Source: Robiginitalea aurantiaca
GTDB lineage: Bacteria; Bacteroidota; Bacteroidia; Flavobacteriales; Flavobacteriaceae
Assembly (NCBI RefSeq): GCF_030380815.1
Contig: NZ_JAUDUY010000004.1
Coordinates: 124,001 to 188,000 of the forward strand
Direction of reading: 5' to 3'
DNA: 64,000 nt
In this document: piece after piece, positions 45,846 to 53,717 of the stretch
Layout: every line of letters starts with the position of its first letter
Position numbering within the stretch: the stretch's first letter is position 1
Program-made: the position numbers and the translations under genes
The notes under the pieces: generated by a model
Told to the model about the DNA's origin: nothing
Database searches by the model: none
The model's input: the letters and a program-made list of their open reading frames with translations, nothing else

Positions 45846-46775
45846 TTAGTAGCCCGCCTTGCGGGAGACCAGATTAGCCGGGGTATCACCCGTCAGAAGT
45901 TTGTTGTAATTCGAAAGGATTTGAGGGGCTACCGAATCAGGATGTGAAACACTGGCTATATGCGGAGTGATATGCACCGAAGGGTGCTTCCAGAACGGGT
46001 GTTCCCCGGGCAGGGGCTCATTGTGAAAAACATCCAGACAAGCCTCTGAAAGCAGCCCCTGGTCCAAAGCATGCAACAGGTCATCATCTACCAGTAAGGG
46101 TCCGCGGGCCACGTTGATCAGGCTGGCTCCAAAAGGGAGATTCCGGAATACCTCCGTGTTTAGGATTCCACGGGTTTGTGGGGTAAGGGGTAAAAGGCAT
46201 ACGAGCACCTCGGCCTGCTTCAAAAAATCAGTGCGGCCGGATATTCCGCTGTAGACCGGGAAGGCTACTTCGGGGGTGGAGTTTCGGGTCCACCCGACAA
46301 CGGACATCCCAATGGATCTGAGGGAAGCGGCTACAACCAGGCCGAGCTCGCCCAGTCCCATGATGCCAACAGTGACTTCAGAAAACCTCTTATAAGCTTC
46401 AGGCTGCCATAGTGCCGAAGCTTCGTTGTATTTATAGCGCTGCAACCTTTTGAGTATCCCTGCGATTTCCGCAAGTACAAATTCGGCCATATCTGACGCC
46501 AAATACGGATCTACAACACGCATAACAGGGATTTCCGGGGAAATCGTCTCATCCTCCATAATAAAGTCCACCCCTGCACCCAGGCCGTGTATCCCCAAAA
46601 GATTGGGGAATGCCGACAAACTTCCGGGCGGGTGTTTCCAAACGGCGGCCATTTTAACCTCACCCGGGTCAAAAGCATCCCCGGGACCGTATACGGGAAT
46701 GTCGGGCCTGTGCTTTTTCAGGGCTGCTTTCCATAGTCCTGTTTTTTCGTCATTTCTAAGAATTACAATTGCCAT
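45846..46775 (-). CDS. D-2-hydroxyacid dehydrogenase, glyoxylate/hydroxypyruvate reductase A type
   Basis: A 309-residue GhrA-like protein. NAD(P) motif GIMGLGELGLVVAASLRSIGM, conserved Arg in NVARGPLLVDDDLL, Glu and His in DVFHNEPLPGEHPFWKHPSVHITPHIA. It reduces glyoxylate or hydroxypyruvate with NADPH. It precedes the ABC ATPase gene on the minus strand with 12 bases between them. Confidence 0.88.
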   Translation of the reverse strand: MAIVILRNDEKTGLWKAALKKHRPDIPVYGPGDAFDPGEVKMAAVWKHPPGSLSAFPNLLGIHGLGAGVDFIMEDETISPEIPVMRVVDPYLASDMAEFVLAEIAGILKRLQRYKYNEASALWQPEAYKRFSEVTVGIMGLGELGLVVAASLRSIGMSVVGWTRNSTPEVAFPVYSGISGRTDFLKQAEVLVCLLPLTPQTRGILNTEVFRNLPFGASLINVARGPLLVDDDLLHALDQGLLSEACLDVFHNEPLPGEHPFWKHPSVHITPHIASVSHPDSVAPQILSNYNKLLTGDTPANLVSRKAGY

Positions 46776-46787
46776 CGGCTACAAATT

Positions 46788-47474
46788 TTAAACAATGCTC
46801 TGATTCGTGCTTTTCGATTCCCGGGGAAGATAGCCCAGGGTAATGAGTTCTGCCCTGTCCCTGAGTTTTTTGAGAAATCCGTTCTTAAGCAACATGAGCG
46901 AATCGGAAATTTCACAAATACGTCCAGCATCATGATCGGATATGAGTATTCCCTTACCAGGTTGAACAAGGCGCAGATGATGCACAATCTGATCCCGGAT
47001 CAGGGGTGCAAGTCCCTTGAAGGGCTCATCGAGAAGTACAAAACCTGCTTCGGAGTAGAGCGTCAAAAGAATTTCAACATAGCGCCTTTCCCCAACGGAC
47101 ATTTGGACTGCCTTCTTCTGAAGCAACGGCAAGAGAAAGGCATCTTCCTTCAGGCCGGCGGGCAACGCCCTACCGAGGTACAACTCAAACGCATCCCTGA
47201 TCCTCACATGGTGGGGCAAAAACCCGTATTCCGGCAAGTAATTAATTTCTTTCCTGGTCTCTGCAGATCCCCGCAATACCTTATGATCCACTTTTACAAA
47301 ACGCGAATCTGCAGAAACCGTTTTAAATATGATTTTAAACAGTGTAGACTTGCCCGAACCATTGCGGCCCATCACCCCTGCTATTTCACCGGTTTGGCAC
47401 TTTAGATATACATCGCTGAGTATGATTTTATCCTTGTACCTTTTCCGGATACTGTCTACATGAAGGACACTCAT
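46788..47474 (-). CDS. ABC transporter ATP-binding protein
   Basis: An ATPase of 228 residues from the ATG at 47474 (MSVLHVDSIRKRYKD). Walker A is GRNGSGKSTLFKI, the signature is the atypical MSVGERRYVEI instead of LSGGQ, and Walker B is AGFVLLDEPFKGLAP. The start at 47474 overlaps the stop of the small membrane protein by 4 bases, which argues against the longer frame to 47528. The two genes probably make a minimal exporter-like pair; substrate unknown. Confidence 0.87.
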   Translation of the reverse strand: MSVLHVDSIRKRYKDKIILSDVYLKCQTGEIAGVMGRNGSGKSTLFKIIFKTVSADSRFVKVDHKVLRGSAETRKEINYLPEYGFLPHHVRIRDAFELYLGRALPAGLKEDAFLLPLLQKKAVQMSVGERRYVEILLTLYSEAGFVLLDEPFKGLAPLIRDQIVHHLRLVQPGKGILISDHDAGRICEISDSLMLLKNGFLKKLRDRAELITLGYLPRESKSTNQSIV

Positions 47475-47746
47475 AGGAGGAAAGATAACACCGTCAAAAC
47501 CAGGCCAATTCCAAATGTTGCCATCCAAAGTGCCAATCGGCTAAAACCCAGGTTATAGTAGAATACATACTCATTTTCAGACCTGATTTCATAGGTGTAA
47601 TAATGCAGGACCGGGGCGACAACTAAAAACACAAGTCCAATACCCCAGGGTTCCCGGAAAAGGAGTATCCCCAGCGCAATGGAAATGAGCAGGGCAGGCG
47701 GAACAATTCTTTTTTGGAATAAAATAAGGGGCTTAAGTTGTTTCAT
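47471..47746 (-). CDS. Small membrane protein paired with the ABC ATPase
   Basis: A 91-residue protein beginning at 47746 (MKQLKPLILFQKR), with three hydrophobic segments (PPALLISIALGILL, GIGLVFLVVAPVLHYYTY, ALWMATFGIGLVLTVLSFLL). I recognise no family. It overlaps the following ATPase start by 4 bases and is preceded by the DUF6155 gene by 7 bases, suggesting one operon. It is very small for a full ABC permease and might be a membrane anchor. Confidence 0.65.
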   Translation of the reverse strand: MKQLKPLILFQKRIVPPALLISIALGILLFREPWGIGLVFLVVAPVLHYYTYEIRSENEYVFYYNLGFSRLALWMATFGIGLVLTVLSFLL

Positions 47747-47753
47747 CACTGGT

Positions 47754-48269
47754 TCAGGAAGGGTCCAACTGTTCGACAAAGTCCAGGAAAAGTTCCTTAT
47801 TCGGCCAGTTGGCCCGTTCAACTGCCAATGCAATCTCAGAGTATTGTCCGGCGTATTCCCCATAGATCCGGTGGTGAACCAAATGGGCACCCCATTCGCG
47901 AAACGACCTGTACATGCTTTTATAAAAGGCCTCCGGACACTTTTTGACTTTCTCATAACGCAATCCGGTTTCGAGATTAAATGCCATTAAATCCGCCTGT
48001 AGGGACGGGTCCACCCCCAGCTTTTTAAAGTGTTTCAGATACTTATGGGCTACGGAGCGCCGGGCCCTGGCCCGTCTGCGCCGCTTCGGAAAATACTCTT
48101 CGGCTATGCGGCCCATTGCCTCGGAGAGGAGTTTATCTTCCTTGGGGTTAAAAATGAAGTCGTAATAGGTCTTGACCTCGGGAAATCGCTCGTATAAATC
48201 GTGAATTTGTTCCCGAAGGGCATCCTTATCCAGTTGATCCGTATACGTTTTCAGGGCTCGCTTGCTCAT
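47754..48269 (-). CDS. DUF6155 family protein
   Basis: A 171-residue cytoplasmic protein, rich in basic and aromatic residues (MSKRALKTYTDQLDKDALREQ start, DLYERFPEVKTYYDFIFNPKED, PKRRRRARARR). It matches from memory the layout of the DUF6155 family of Bacteroidota proteins, which has no assigned function. It leads the small operon with the membrane protein and ABC ATPase, and it diverges from rpoD. Confidence 0.7.
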   Translation of the reverse strand: MSKRALKTYTDQLDKDALREQIHDLYERFPEVKTYYDFIFNPKEDKLLSEAMGRIAEEYFPKRRRRARARRSVAHKYLKHFKKLGVDPSLQADLMAFNLETGLRYEKVKKCPEAFYKSMYRSFREWGAHLVHHRIYGEYAGQYSEIALAVERANWPNKELFLDFVEQLDPS

Positions 48270-48325
48270 CAGAGCTCAAAATAAAGCAGAATTCCGAACT
48301 AAAGGGTCTTTCCCTTGCCATTTTC

Positions 48326-48341
48326 TCACAAATCTTTGTGA
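48326..48341. promoter_or_regulatory. Palindrome upstream of rpoD
   Basis: TCACAAA-TC-TTTGTGA is a perfect 7+2+7 inverted repeat 103 bases before the rpoD start and 57 bases before the DUF6155 start. Its form resembles a CRP/FNR-type half-site pair but no regulator can be named. It lies in the only divergent promoter region of the sigma-factor gene. Confidence 0.4.
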
Positions 48342-48443
48342 AAGCCTCATAAATTATGTAAAACAAATACACCAGGCTTTTGGAAAAGATCAAATAATAA
48401 TGTATGTTGAGAGAATCTTAACCCGTAATCCAAAAATACATAC

Positions 48444-49307
48444 ATGAGGCAACTAAAGATTGTCAAGCAGGTGACCAATCGGGAGTCCAAATCCCTTGAT
48501 AAGTACCTGCAGGATATCAGCAAAATCGATTTAATAACAGCCAATGAAGAAGTAGAACTTGCACAACGCATAAAGAAAGGAGACCAGGTGGCCCTGGAAA
48601 AGCTCACCAAAGCAAATCTCCGATTCGTCGTTTCTGTTGCAAAACAATATCAAAATCAAGGACTTAAACTACCTGACCTTATTAATGAAGGCAATGTAGG
48701 CCTGGTTAAAGCTGCAAAGCGGTTTGACGAGACCAGGGGATTTAAATTTATATCCTATGCCGTTTGGTGGATTCGCCAGAGTATCCTTCAGGCATTGGCA
48801 GAGCAATCTCGTGTTGTTCGCCTTCCTTTGAATAAAATTGGATCCATCAATAAGATTAAAAAGACCTTCTCTTATCTGGAGCAGGCCCATGAGCGTCCCC
48901 CTTCTGCGGAGGAAATCGCCAAAGAACTCGATATGTCCATCAGCGAGGTCAAACAGTCCATTCGGAATTCAGGCCGTCATGTTTCCATGGATGCCCCCTT
49001 AAAAGAGGGCGAAGATTCCAATCTTTACGACGTGTTGAGGTCTGGAGAATCTCCCAGACCGGATAAGACCTTAATGCAACAATCGCTGAATACGGAAATT
49101 AACAGGGCTCTTGAAACCTTATCTCCCCGCGAAGCAGATGTCATCAAACTCTATTACGGAATCGGAGATCAGCAATCCATGACGCTTGCTGAAATTGGCC
49201 AGACCTTTGATCTGACCCGTGAACGGGTCAGGCAGATCAGGGAAAAGGCGATTCGAAAGCTGCGGCATCAGTCCAGGAGCAAGTTGCTCAAAGCGTATTT
49301 GGGTTAA
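48444..49307 (+). CDS. rpoD: Primary RNA polymerase sigma factor (RpoD/SigA), short Bacteroidota form
   Basis: A 287-residue sigma-70 that directs housekeeping transcription. Region 1.2 ([17 protein letters not shown]), 2.1-2.4 ([51 protein letters not shown]), region 3 ([19 protein letters not shown]) and region 4.2 ([25 protein letters not shown]-like) are present. The long region 1.1 of E. coli RpoD is absent, as is normal in Bacteroidota. A terminator follows 20 bases on. Confidence 0.95.
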   Translation: MRQLKIVKQVTNRESKSLDKYLQDISKIDLITANEEVELAQRIKKGDQVALEKLTKANLRFVVSVAKQYQNQGLKLPDLINEGNVGLVKAAKRFDETRGFKFISYAVWWIRQSILQALAEQSRVVRLPLNKIGSINKIKKTFSYLEQAHERPPSAEEIAKELDMSISEVKQSIRNSGRHVSMDAPLKEGEDSNLYDVLRSGESPRPDKTLMQQSLNTEINRALETLSPREADVIKLYYGIGDQQSMTLAEIGQTFDLTRERVRQIREKAIRKLRHQSRSKLLKAYLG

Positions 49308-49327
49308 TTAAAAAATTGGTTAAAATG

Positions 49328-49358
49328 AAAAAAGCGGGCCTTTCGGCACCGCTTTTTT
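49328..49358 (+). terminator. Rho-independent terminator of rpoD
   Basis: Stem AAAAAAGCGG (49328-49337) pairs with CCGCTTTTTT (49349-49358), with an inner GCC/GGC extension. It lies 20 bases after the rpoD stop. Confidence 0.85.
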
Positions 49359-49378
49359 CGTTCACACACTAATAAACA

Positions 49379-49480
49379 CTAAGAACAATTAAGTCTGCTT
49401 ATGTCGAAATCTCCAAGGATTTCATTCAGACTCTGGATAAAATCCAGATAGGCTGCGCTGTTTTGATTTTCTTCTGCCAT
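49379..49480 (-). CDS. Microprotein B2 (33 aa), paralogue of B1
   Basis: The minus strand encodes a 33-residue acidic peptide beginning MAEENQNSAAYLDFIQ, with the core YLDFIQSLNEIL. This core is 9/12 identical to the core YLTFLQELNEIL of the neighbouring ORF, 31 bases upstream on the same strand. It ends NCS. The two reading frames are short, adjacent and unique in pattern, so duplication with conserved protein sequence is the main support. The predicted structure is a single amphipathic helix. Not a known family to me; function unknown. Confidence 0.5.
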   Translation of the reverse strand: MAEENQNSAAYLDFIQSLNEILGDFDISRLNCS

Positions 49481-49511
49481 AGAAATTCGCTTTAGAAATA
49501 ACCGATAAGGA

Positions 49512-49610
49512 CTAGAGGTAGTCTACTTCGGCCAGTTTGTTTATACTTAAAATTTCATTCAATTCTTGAAGGAATGTTAGGTATTCCTCTCCGTAGGTTT
49601 CGTATAGCAT
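49512..49610 (-). CDS. Microprotein B1 (32 aa), paralogue of B2
   Basis: A 32-residue acidic peptide (MLYETYGEEYLTFLQELNE, then ILSINKLAEVDYL). It has a good promoter-like -7 box TATTTTTG at 49633-49640, 22 bases before its ATG. The YLxFxQxLNEIL core is shared with the B2 ORF downstream. A gene caller would omit it because of size. A role as regulatory peptide or small protein partner is possible, but there is no direct evidence. Confidence 0.5.
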   Translation of the reverse strand: MLYETYGEEYLTFLQELNEILSINKLAEVDYL

Positions 49611-49632
49611 AGCAAGATTGGGTTTTGAAATG

Positions 49633-49640
49633 CAAAAATA
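49633..49640 (-). promoter_or_regulatory. Candidate -7 element for microproteins B1-B2
   Basis: The minus-strand sequence TATTTTTG matches TAnnTTTG exactly and is 22 bases upstream of the B1 ATG. A clear -33 TTG was not found at the right distance, so this rests on one element. Confidence 0.35.
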
Positions 49641-49757
49641 CTAACGCCGATAAAGTCGACTCTCGTATAAAAATTCCGTTTTTTCCGACTATTTGATGGG
49701 AATTTGTGGTGAATACCCCATTTTTTGTGGCCAGAAGCCCCCATTAAAAGAAGACTT

Positions 49758-50975
49758 TTAAATCTGTAAGCGATAGTTCAGGCCTCCACTGACCACCCAG
49801 AAAAATGCACCGGATTCCAATAAATACTCCTGCCGCCCTACGCCGAATTGGGCCTGATACAAGTGCTTTCCTTTACCCGGACCGAACTGATATTCAAAAA
49901 ACAACTGTTGGGATTCGAGAAATAAAACGGATTCGGCCTGCAGCACATCTCCATTAAAGAGTTGACGCAGTTCAGGGCTATAGCCAAAGGAGGCCGTAAG
50001 CCCGAGGTAATTGAAATTGTTTGTCAGATACTTTCGCACCGTCATCGTACCGGAACCTACCGGTCCCCTGCCGCCGACAATACTCAAATAAGGCCGGATG
50101 CTGAGGTAATAATTCCCTCTGTATATTCCCACGGATGCAGTCAGCAACGTTGCGTTCACATTGCGGAAATCGAGGAATCTGGCCCCCAATGAGGTCTCCA
50201 TTGCTTTGGGCAGGTTTGCGTAAACCTCCAAAGCCCCTTTGTGATTCGGATAGAGTTCGGAGTCCGAAAATCCATAATTCACATAGGCATAAAAGGTGTT
50301 TGAAAGGGTCGGATAAAGATCGAGGTCGTATTGGAGGGCATCCATTCCAAAGCGATTGCTGTAATTGACCCTTGGAATTACTTTTCCGTATTTGGTGTTG
50401 CGCTGATATTCCAGGCTGGTATACATCATCGGGTCATAATACGCATCAAAGGCCTCCAGGCGATTGTAAATTGCAATCCTGTTCTTATAATTAGGCGCCT
50501 CTTCTTCTACTTCTGCCAGGGCCTCATCCGCCCTGTAGGTTCCCATGATTTCAGCCCTTAACTTGCTGATCGCCTCATTTTCTCCGAGGTAGTTCAGCGC
50601 CTTATTGGCCAGTCCTAGCGCTATGGACCTGTTTCCCGCCTGACGCTCGTTGTATATGGCCGAAATCCAGGCATCCTCATTTTTTCGGTCTCTGGATGTA
50701 ATCCGGTTTAAGTGTTTTCGGGCCCTGGAATAATCCCCCTCCCAGCGATAGGTATTGGCCAGTAAAGTCTGGGCATCCGAATAACGTGGATACGCTTCCA
50801 GGATATCTGTCAGGAGCTGTCTGGCCTCACGCCCATTCCCCTGAAAAGCCAGCCCCTGTGCTTTTGAGAAAACAGTTTCAGGATTCATGGCTTCCTCCTG
50901 CCCCACCACACCCATAAAGGGGAACCAGAGCAATACCAAAGTGAAATTGAATAATTTATGATTGATTATTTTCAT
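49758..50975 (-). CDS. TPR and YaiO-family outer membrane beta-barrel protein
   Basis: A 405-residue exported protein with signal peptide (about 1-25, ending GVVGQ), TPR-like helices at about 35-145 (ARQLLTDILEAYPRYSDAQTLLANTYRWEGDYSRAR) and a YaiO-type outer-membrane barrel from about 165 (EYQRNTKYGKVIPRVNYSNRFG, AYVNYGFSDSELYP, WVVSGGLNYRLQI end). E. coli yaiO lies beside a GT2 gene, and PgaA has a similar TPR-barrel plan. It is the last gene of the GT2 cluster and likely forms the export pore for a glycan. Confidence 0.85.
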   Translation of the reverse strand: MKIINHKLFNFTLVLLWFPFMGVVGQEEAMNPETVFSKAQGLAFQGNGREARQLLTDILEAYPRYSDAQTLLANTYRWEGDYSRARKHLNRITSRDRKNEDAWISAIYNERQAGNRSIALGLANKALNYLGENEAISKLRAEIMGTYRADEALAEVEEEAPNYKNRIAIYNRLEAFDAYYDPMMYTSLEYQRNTKYGKVIPRVNYSNRFGMDALQYDLDLYPTLSNTFYAYVNYGFSDSELYPNHKGALEVYANLPKAMETSLGARFLDFRNVNATLLTASVGIYRGNYYLSIRPYLSIVGGRGPVGSGTMTVRKYLTNNFNYLGLTASFGYSPELRQLFNGDVLQAESVLFLESQQLFFEYQFGPGKGKHLYQAQFGVGRQEYLLESGAFFWVVSGGLNYRLQI

Positions 50976-50986
50976 CGTTTTAGGTT

Positions 50987-52303
50987 TCAGGAAACAGGGA
51001 GGTTTACGGGGTCCAGGCTCAATCCAAGTTCCGGTTCGGCACGGGATTCCTGCTTCATTTGTTCCGCGCGATGCAGCTTCTGCTGCAAGACTTTATTCTC
51101 TTTAAAATGCCTGTCTATATGGGATTTTAAGGCAATACTTCTTTTGAAATCCCCACCCCAGTAATAAGTATCGAGCAATGCCGCATAGGCATCCTCATAA
51201 TGCGGGTGCTTTCGTATGACTTGTTCAAGGATTCCCGCAGATTTCGAAAATTCGCCCTCCCAGGCCAGGATACGTCCCAAAAGAATTTCCGCATCTACAT
51301 GTGAGGGTACCTCTGATAAAATGTACTGACAGAGTTCTATTGCTTTATAGTATTCCCCTTCATGTGCCAAATCACGGGCCAATTCGAAAGCCCTGTCGTA
51401 GTCACGTCCCCGAAAGGTGCTTTGAATCCGAAGCAGTTCCCTCTTTTCAGCCTTCGGATAAGGTAAGTAGCCGTTCGGATGGCCTGAAAATGGATCAGTG
51501 ATATAACCTGCACCATGGGCCATCCCGGAAATTGCCCCCGGATGAATCAGCGTACCTCCTTCATTTCGATACCCTTGCCAAACCTGGGTTTCTTCCAGGC
51601 GATAGATTTCTTCCAGTGGGTCCGGGCTGATTGCATAATGGGTGTTATCCTTTCCTGAAGACTGAAGCGGGATGGTTTTTTGATACCAATCGACCAGGGC
51701 GTATTTGGTCTTATTCGCAGTCAGTGGAGCGGATTGCGCCAGTAAGGTTGCCAGAAAAAGCGAAAAAACCGCCAGGGTAAACGGGTACACGCGTCCCATC
51801 CATAATTGCATGGGGGCACTCAACTTATACAACCCGTAGAAGCATAACCCAAGTGCCACACATACGGACACAACGGGTAAAATCAAAGAAGATGACGTCT
51901 TTGTAAGCTCCAGGACCGCTGCCAAATTGGTGCCTGGCATTTCAAACCGGGTTACAAAAAACACCGTAAGAATTCCTTCCACCAATAAGCATCCGGTGAG
52001 CACTACCCCGGTAACATAGAGCCCCAATCGAGGTTTGAGTGCTTCGAGCGCATTAAAGGTAAAATACAGGAAGAGCGATAATAGGGCTGTAAACCCCAGA
52101 TGCTGGGCAGCGAGGATAATTAGGTTGATTCCGGCAAAGGAATCCAAAACACCCTCCGAATACAGGCTGATTTGCTGATAAATCCCAAGCAATAGCAAGC
52201 TGGCATAGAATGCGAGAATTAGCCGGGTATAGTCTCCCATCCCCTTTCGCGAAGTCGCCATCTGTTTTTGAATATCCTTTTCCATGGTTTTATGCTTTAG
52301 CAA
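50987..52303 (-). CDS. Polytopic membrane protein with C-terminal TPR repeats
   Basis: A 438-residue protein with about five to six N-terminal membrane segments to residue 200 (FYASLLLLGIYQQISLY, LGFTALLSLFLYFTF, VTGVVLTGCLLVEGILTVFFV) followed by a periplasmic linker and tetratricopeptide helices (KAIELCQYILSEVPSHVDAEILLGRILAWEGEFSKSAGIL, YAALLDTYYWGGDF). An internal ATG at codon 7 (52285, MEKDIQKQM) would remove the 14-base overlap with the GT2 gene. The membrane plus TPR design could connect the GT2 enzyme to the outer-membrane YaiO barrel. Confidence 0.8.
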   Translation of the reverse strand: MLKHKTMEKDIQKQMATSRKGMGDYTRLILAFYASLLLLGIYQQISLYSEGVLDSFAGINLIILAAQHLGFTALLSLFLYFTFNALEALKPRLGLYVTGVVLTGCLLVEGILTVFFVTRFEMPGTNLAAVLELTKTSSSLILPVVSVCVALGLCFYGLYKLSAPMQLWMGRVYPFTLAVFSLFLATLLAQSAPLTANKTKYALVDWYQKTIPLQSSGKDNTHYAISPDPLEEIYRLEETQVWQGYRNEGGTLIHPGAISGMAHGAGYITDPFSGHPNGYLPYPKAEKRELLRIQSTFRGRDYDRAFELARDLAHEGEYYKAIELCQYILSEVPSHVDAEILLGRILAWEGEFSKSAGILEQVIRKHPHYEDAYAALLDTYYWGGDFKRSIALKSHIDRHFKENKVLQQKLHRAEQMKQESRAEPELGLSLDPVNLPVS

Positions 52304-53717
52304 ATCCCTTGCGAACCTGAGTTCCCCATCCGGCAGGCACCCTGAATAATTTTTTATAATTCCCCTGAACAGAAGACCAAACTACAATGGGCTGGAATAA
52401 GATCGGCTCGAGGAAGGCACAGGCGATTAGCAGGAAAACATCCTTTGTTCGCTGGTACTGATTGTAAGACCATACTTCCCATAAAATGGCATAGAGCGAA
52501 AACATGACGGCAAAAGAGTAGACCGCCAGGGTAATCGCCAGGAAAAATTCGAAATAGAGAATCCCCATGGCCCAGAAGAGTATAATGGTCAGGAATCCAA
52601 AGAATTCCAGCAAAGGTGACAGCCATTCGTAGAAAAACCAATAGGGATAACTCAACATTCCCAACCTGCCGAAACGGGGGTTGAAAAGCATATCCCGATG
52701 CCTGCGAAGCGTTTCCAGGGTACCACGGGACCACCTGTCACGCTGGTTTACAAGGGTTTTCAGGTTTTCCGGGACCACGGTCCAGCAAAGGGGGTCCGGT
52801 AGGTACTCAATGGTGTAAGGCAGTCCCTTTTCATGCATATGCCTTCTCATGCGAAAGACGATCTCCATATCCTCTCCAACCGTATCGGTGTCAAAGCCGC
52901 CTACGTCCACAGCGATCTGCCGGTCGAAGAAGCCAAAGGCCCCCGAGATGATTAGCAGGCTGTCCAGACGTCCCCAACCCATCCTCCCAAGAAGAAATGA
53001 ACGGGTGTATTCCAATAACTGAAATCGAGCCAACCAGCTTTTTGGAAGCCGGATTTCTTTGAGTTGCCCCTCGTCTATTTTACAAGAATTAGCTACGCGC
53101 AACACACCTCCAACGGCGATTACCCGTTTTCGGGATCTTTGGAAAAAGGCGCGCACTACATGGAGGAGCGCATCCGGATGCAGAAGGCAATCGGCATCTA
53201 TACAACCGATATACTTGCTCTCGGACAGGTGAATTCCCGTATTGAGTGCATCGGATTTTCCACCATTTACTTTATCGATTACGGTCAGCCGCGAAAATGA
53301 AGGATTCGTGGATTTATAGATTCCCTTAATCGGTTTTGAGGGCCATTCCGAGTCCATTGCATGTGGCTTCTTAACAAGATCATAGGCTTCGACCAAACGT
53401 TCGAGGGTATCGTCCCGACTTCCATCATTCACCACCATAATATCGTACTTCGCATATCTGAGGGCGAGGAGTGAACGCACATTGTCGACGATCGTAAGGG
53501 ACTCATTATAGGCCGGTGCGATTATCGTAATACTTGGAGCCATGGGGGTATCCACTAACCTGGAAATATCCCCGATGCTGTGTTTCTTTCGGTAGTGTAT
53601 AGAACTTCTTGAAGAAAGATATCCAATGGTCGAGAACAGCGTAAAGAGTACCAGGGCAAACACCATAAAAACGATGTTGATGTACTCAATTCCCATTTGA
53701 AACAGATCGTTATACAT
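52290..53717 (-). CDS. Processive family-2 glycosyltransferase (PgaC/cellulose-synthase-like)
   Basis: A 475-residue inner-membrane GT2. Motifs in order: VVNDGSRDDT (95-104), DxD at 174-176 (CIDADCLL), GED at 281-283 in place of TED, and the processive QxxRW at 325-329 (NQRDRWSRG). One membrane segment sits at the N-terminus and three to four at the C-terminus (about 365-455). It polymerises a beta-linked glycan from a nucleotide sugar and threads it across the membrane. No deacetylase or PgaD-like partner is next to it, so the glycan is not known. It overlaps the HEAT gene by 8 bases and the TPR gene by 14. Confidence 0.88.
   Translation of the reverse strand: MYNDLFQMGIEYINIVFMVFALVLFTLFSTIGYLSSRSSIHYRKKHSIGDISRLVDTPMAPSITIIAPAYNESLTIVDNVRSLLALRYAKYDIMVVNDGSRDDTLERLVEAYDLVKKPHAMDSEWPSKPIKGIYKSTNPSFSRLTVIDKVNGGKSDALNTGIHLSESKYIGCIDADCLLHPDALLHVVRAFFQRSRKRVIAVGGVLRVANSCKIDEGQLKEIRLPKSWLARFQLLEYTRSFLLGRMGWGRLDSLLIISGAFGFFDRQIAVDVGGFDTDTVGEDMEIVFRMRRHMHEKGLPYTIEYLPDPLCWTVVPENLKTLVNQRDRWSRGTLETLRRHRDMLFNPRFGRLGMLSYPYWFFYEWLSPLLEFFGFLTIILFWAMGILYFEFFLAITLAVYSFAVMFSLYAILWEVWSYNQYQRTKDVFLLIACAFLEPILFQPIVVWSSVQGNYKKLFRVPAGWGTQVRKGFAKA

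Noticed and set aside
47747-47956. N-terminal extension of the 91-residue membrane protein
   Set aside because: It lies inside the DUF6155 gene on the same strand in another frame, so the ATG at 47746 is the better start.
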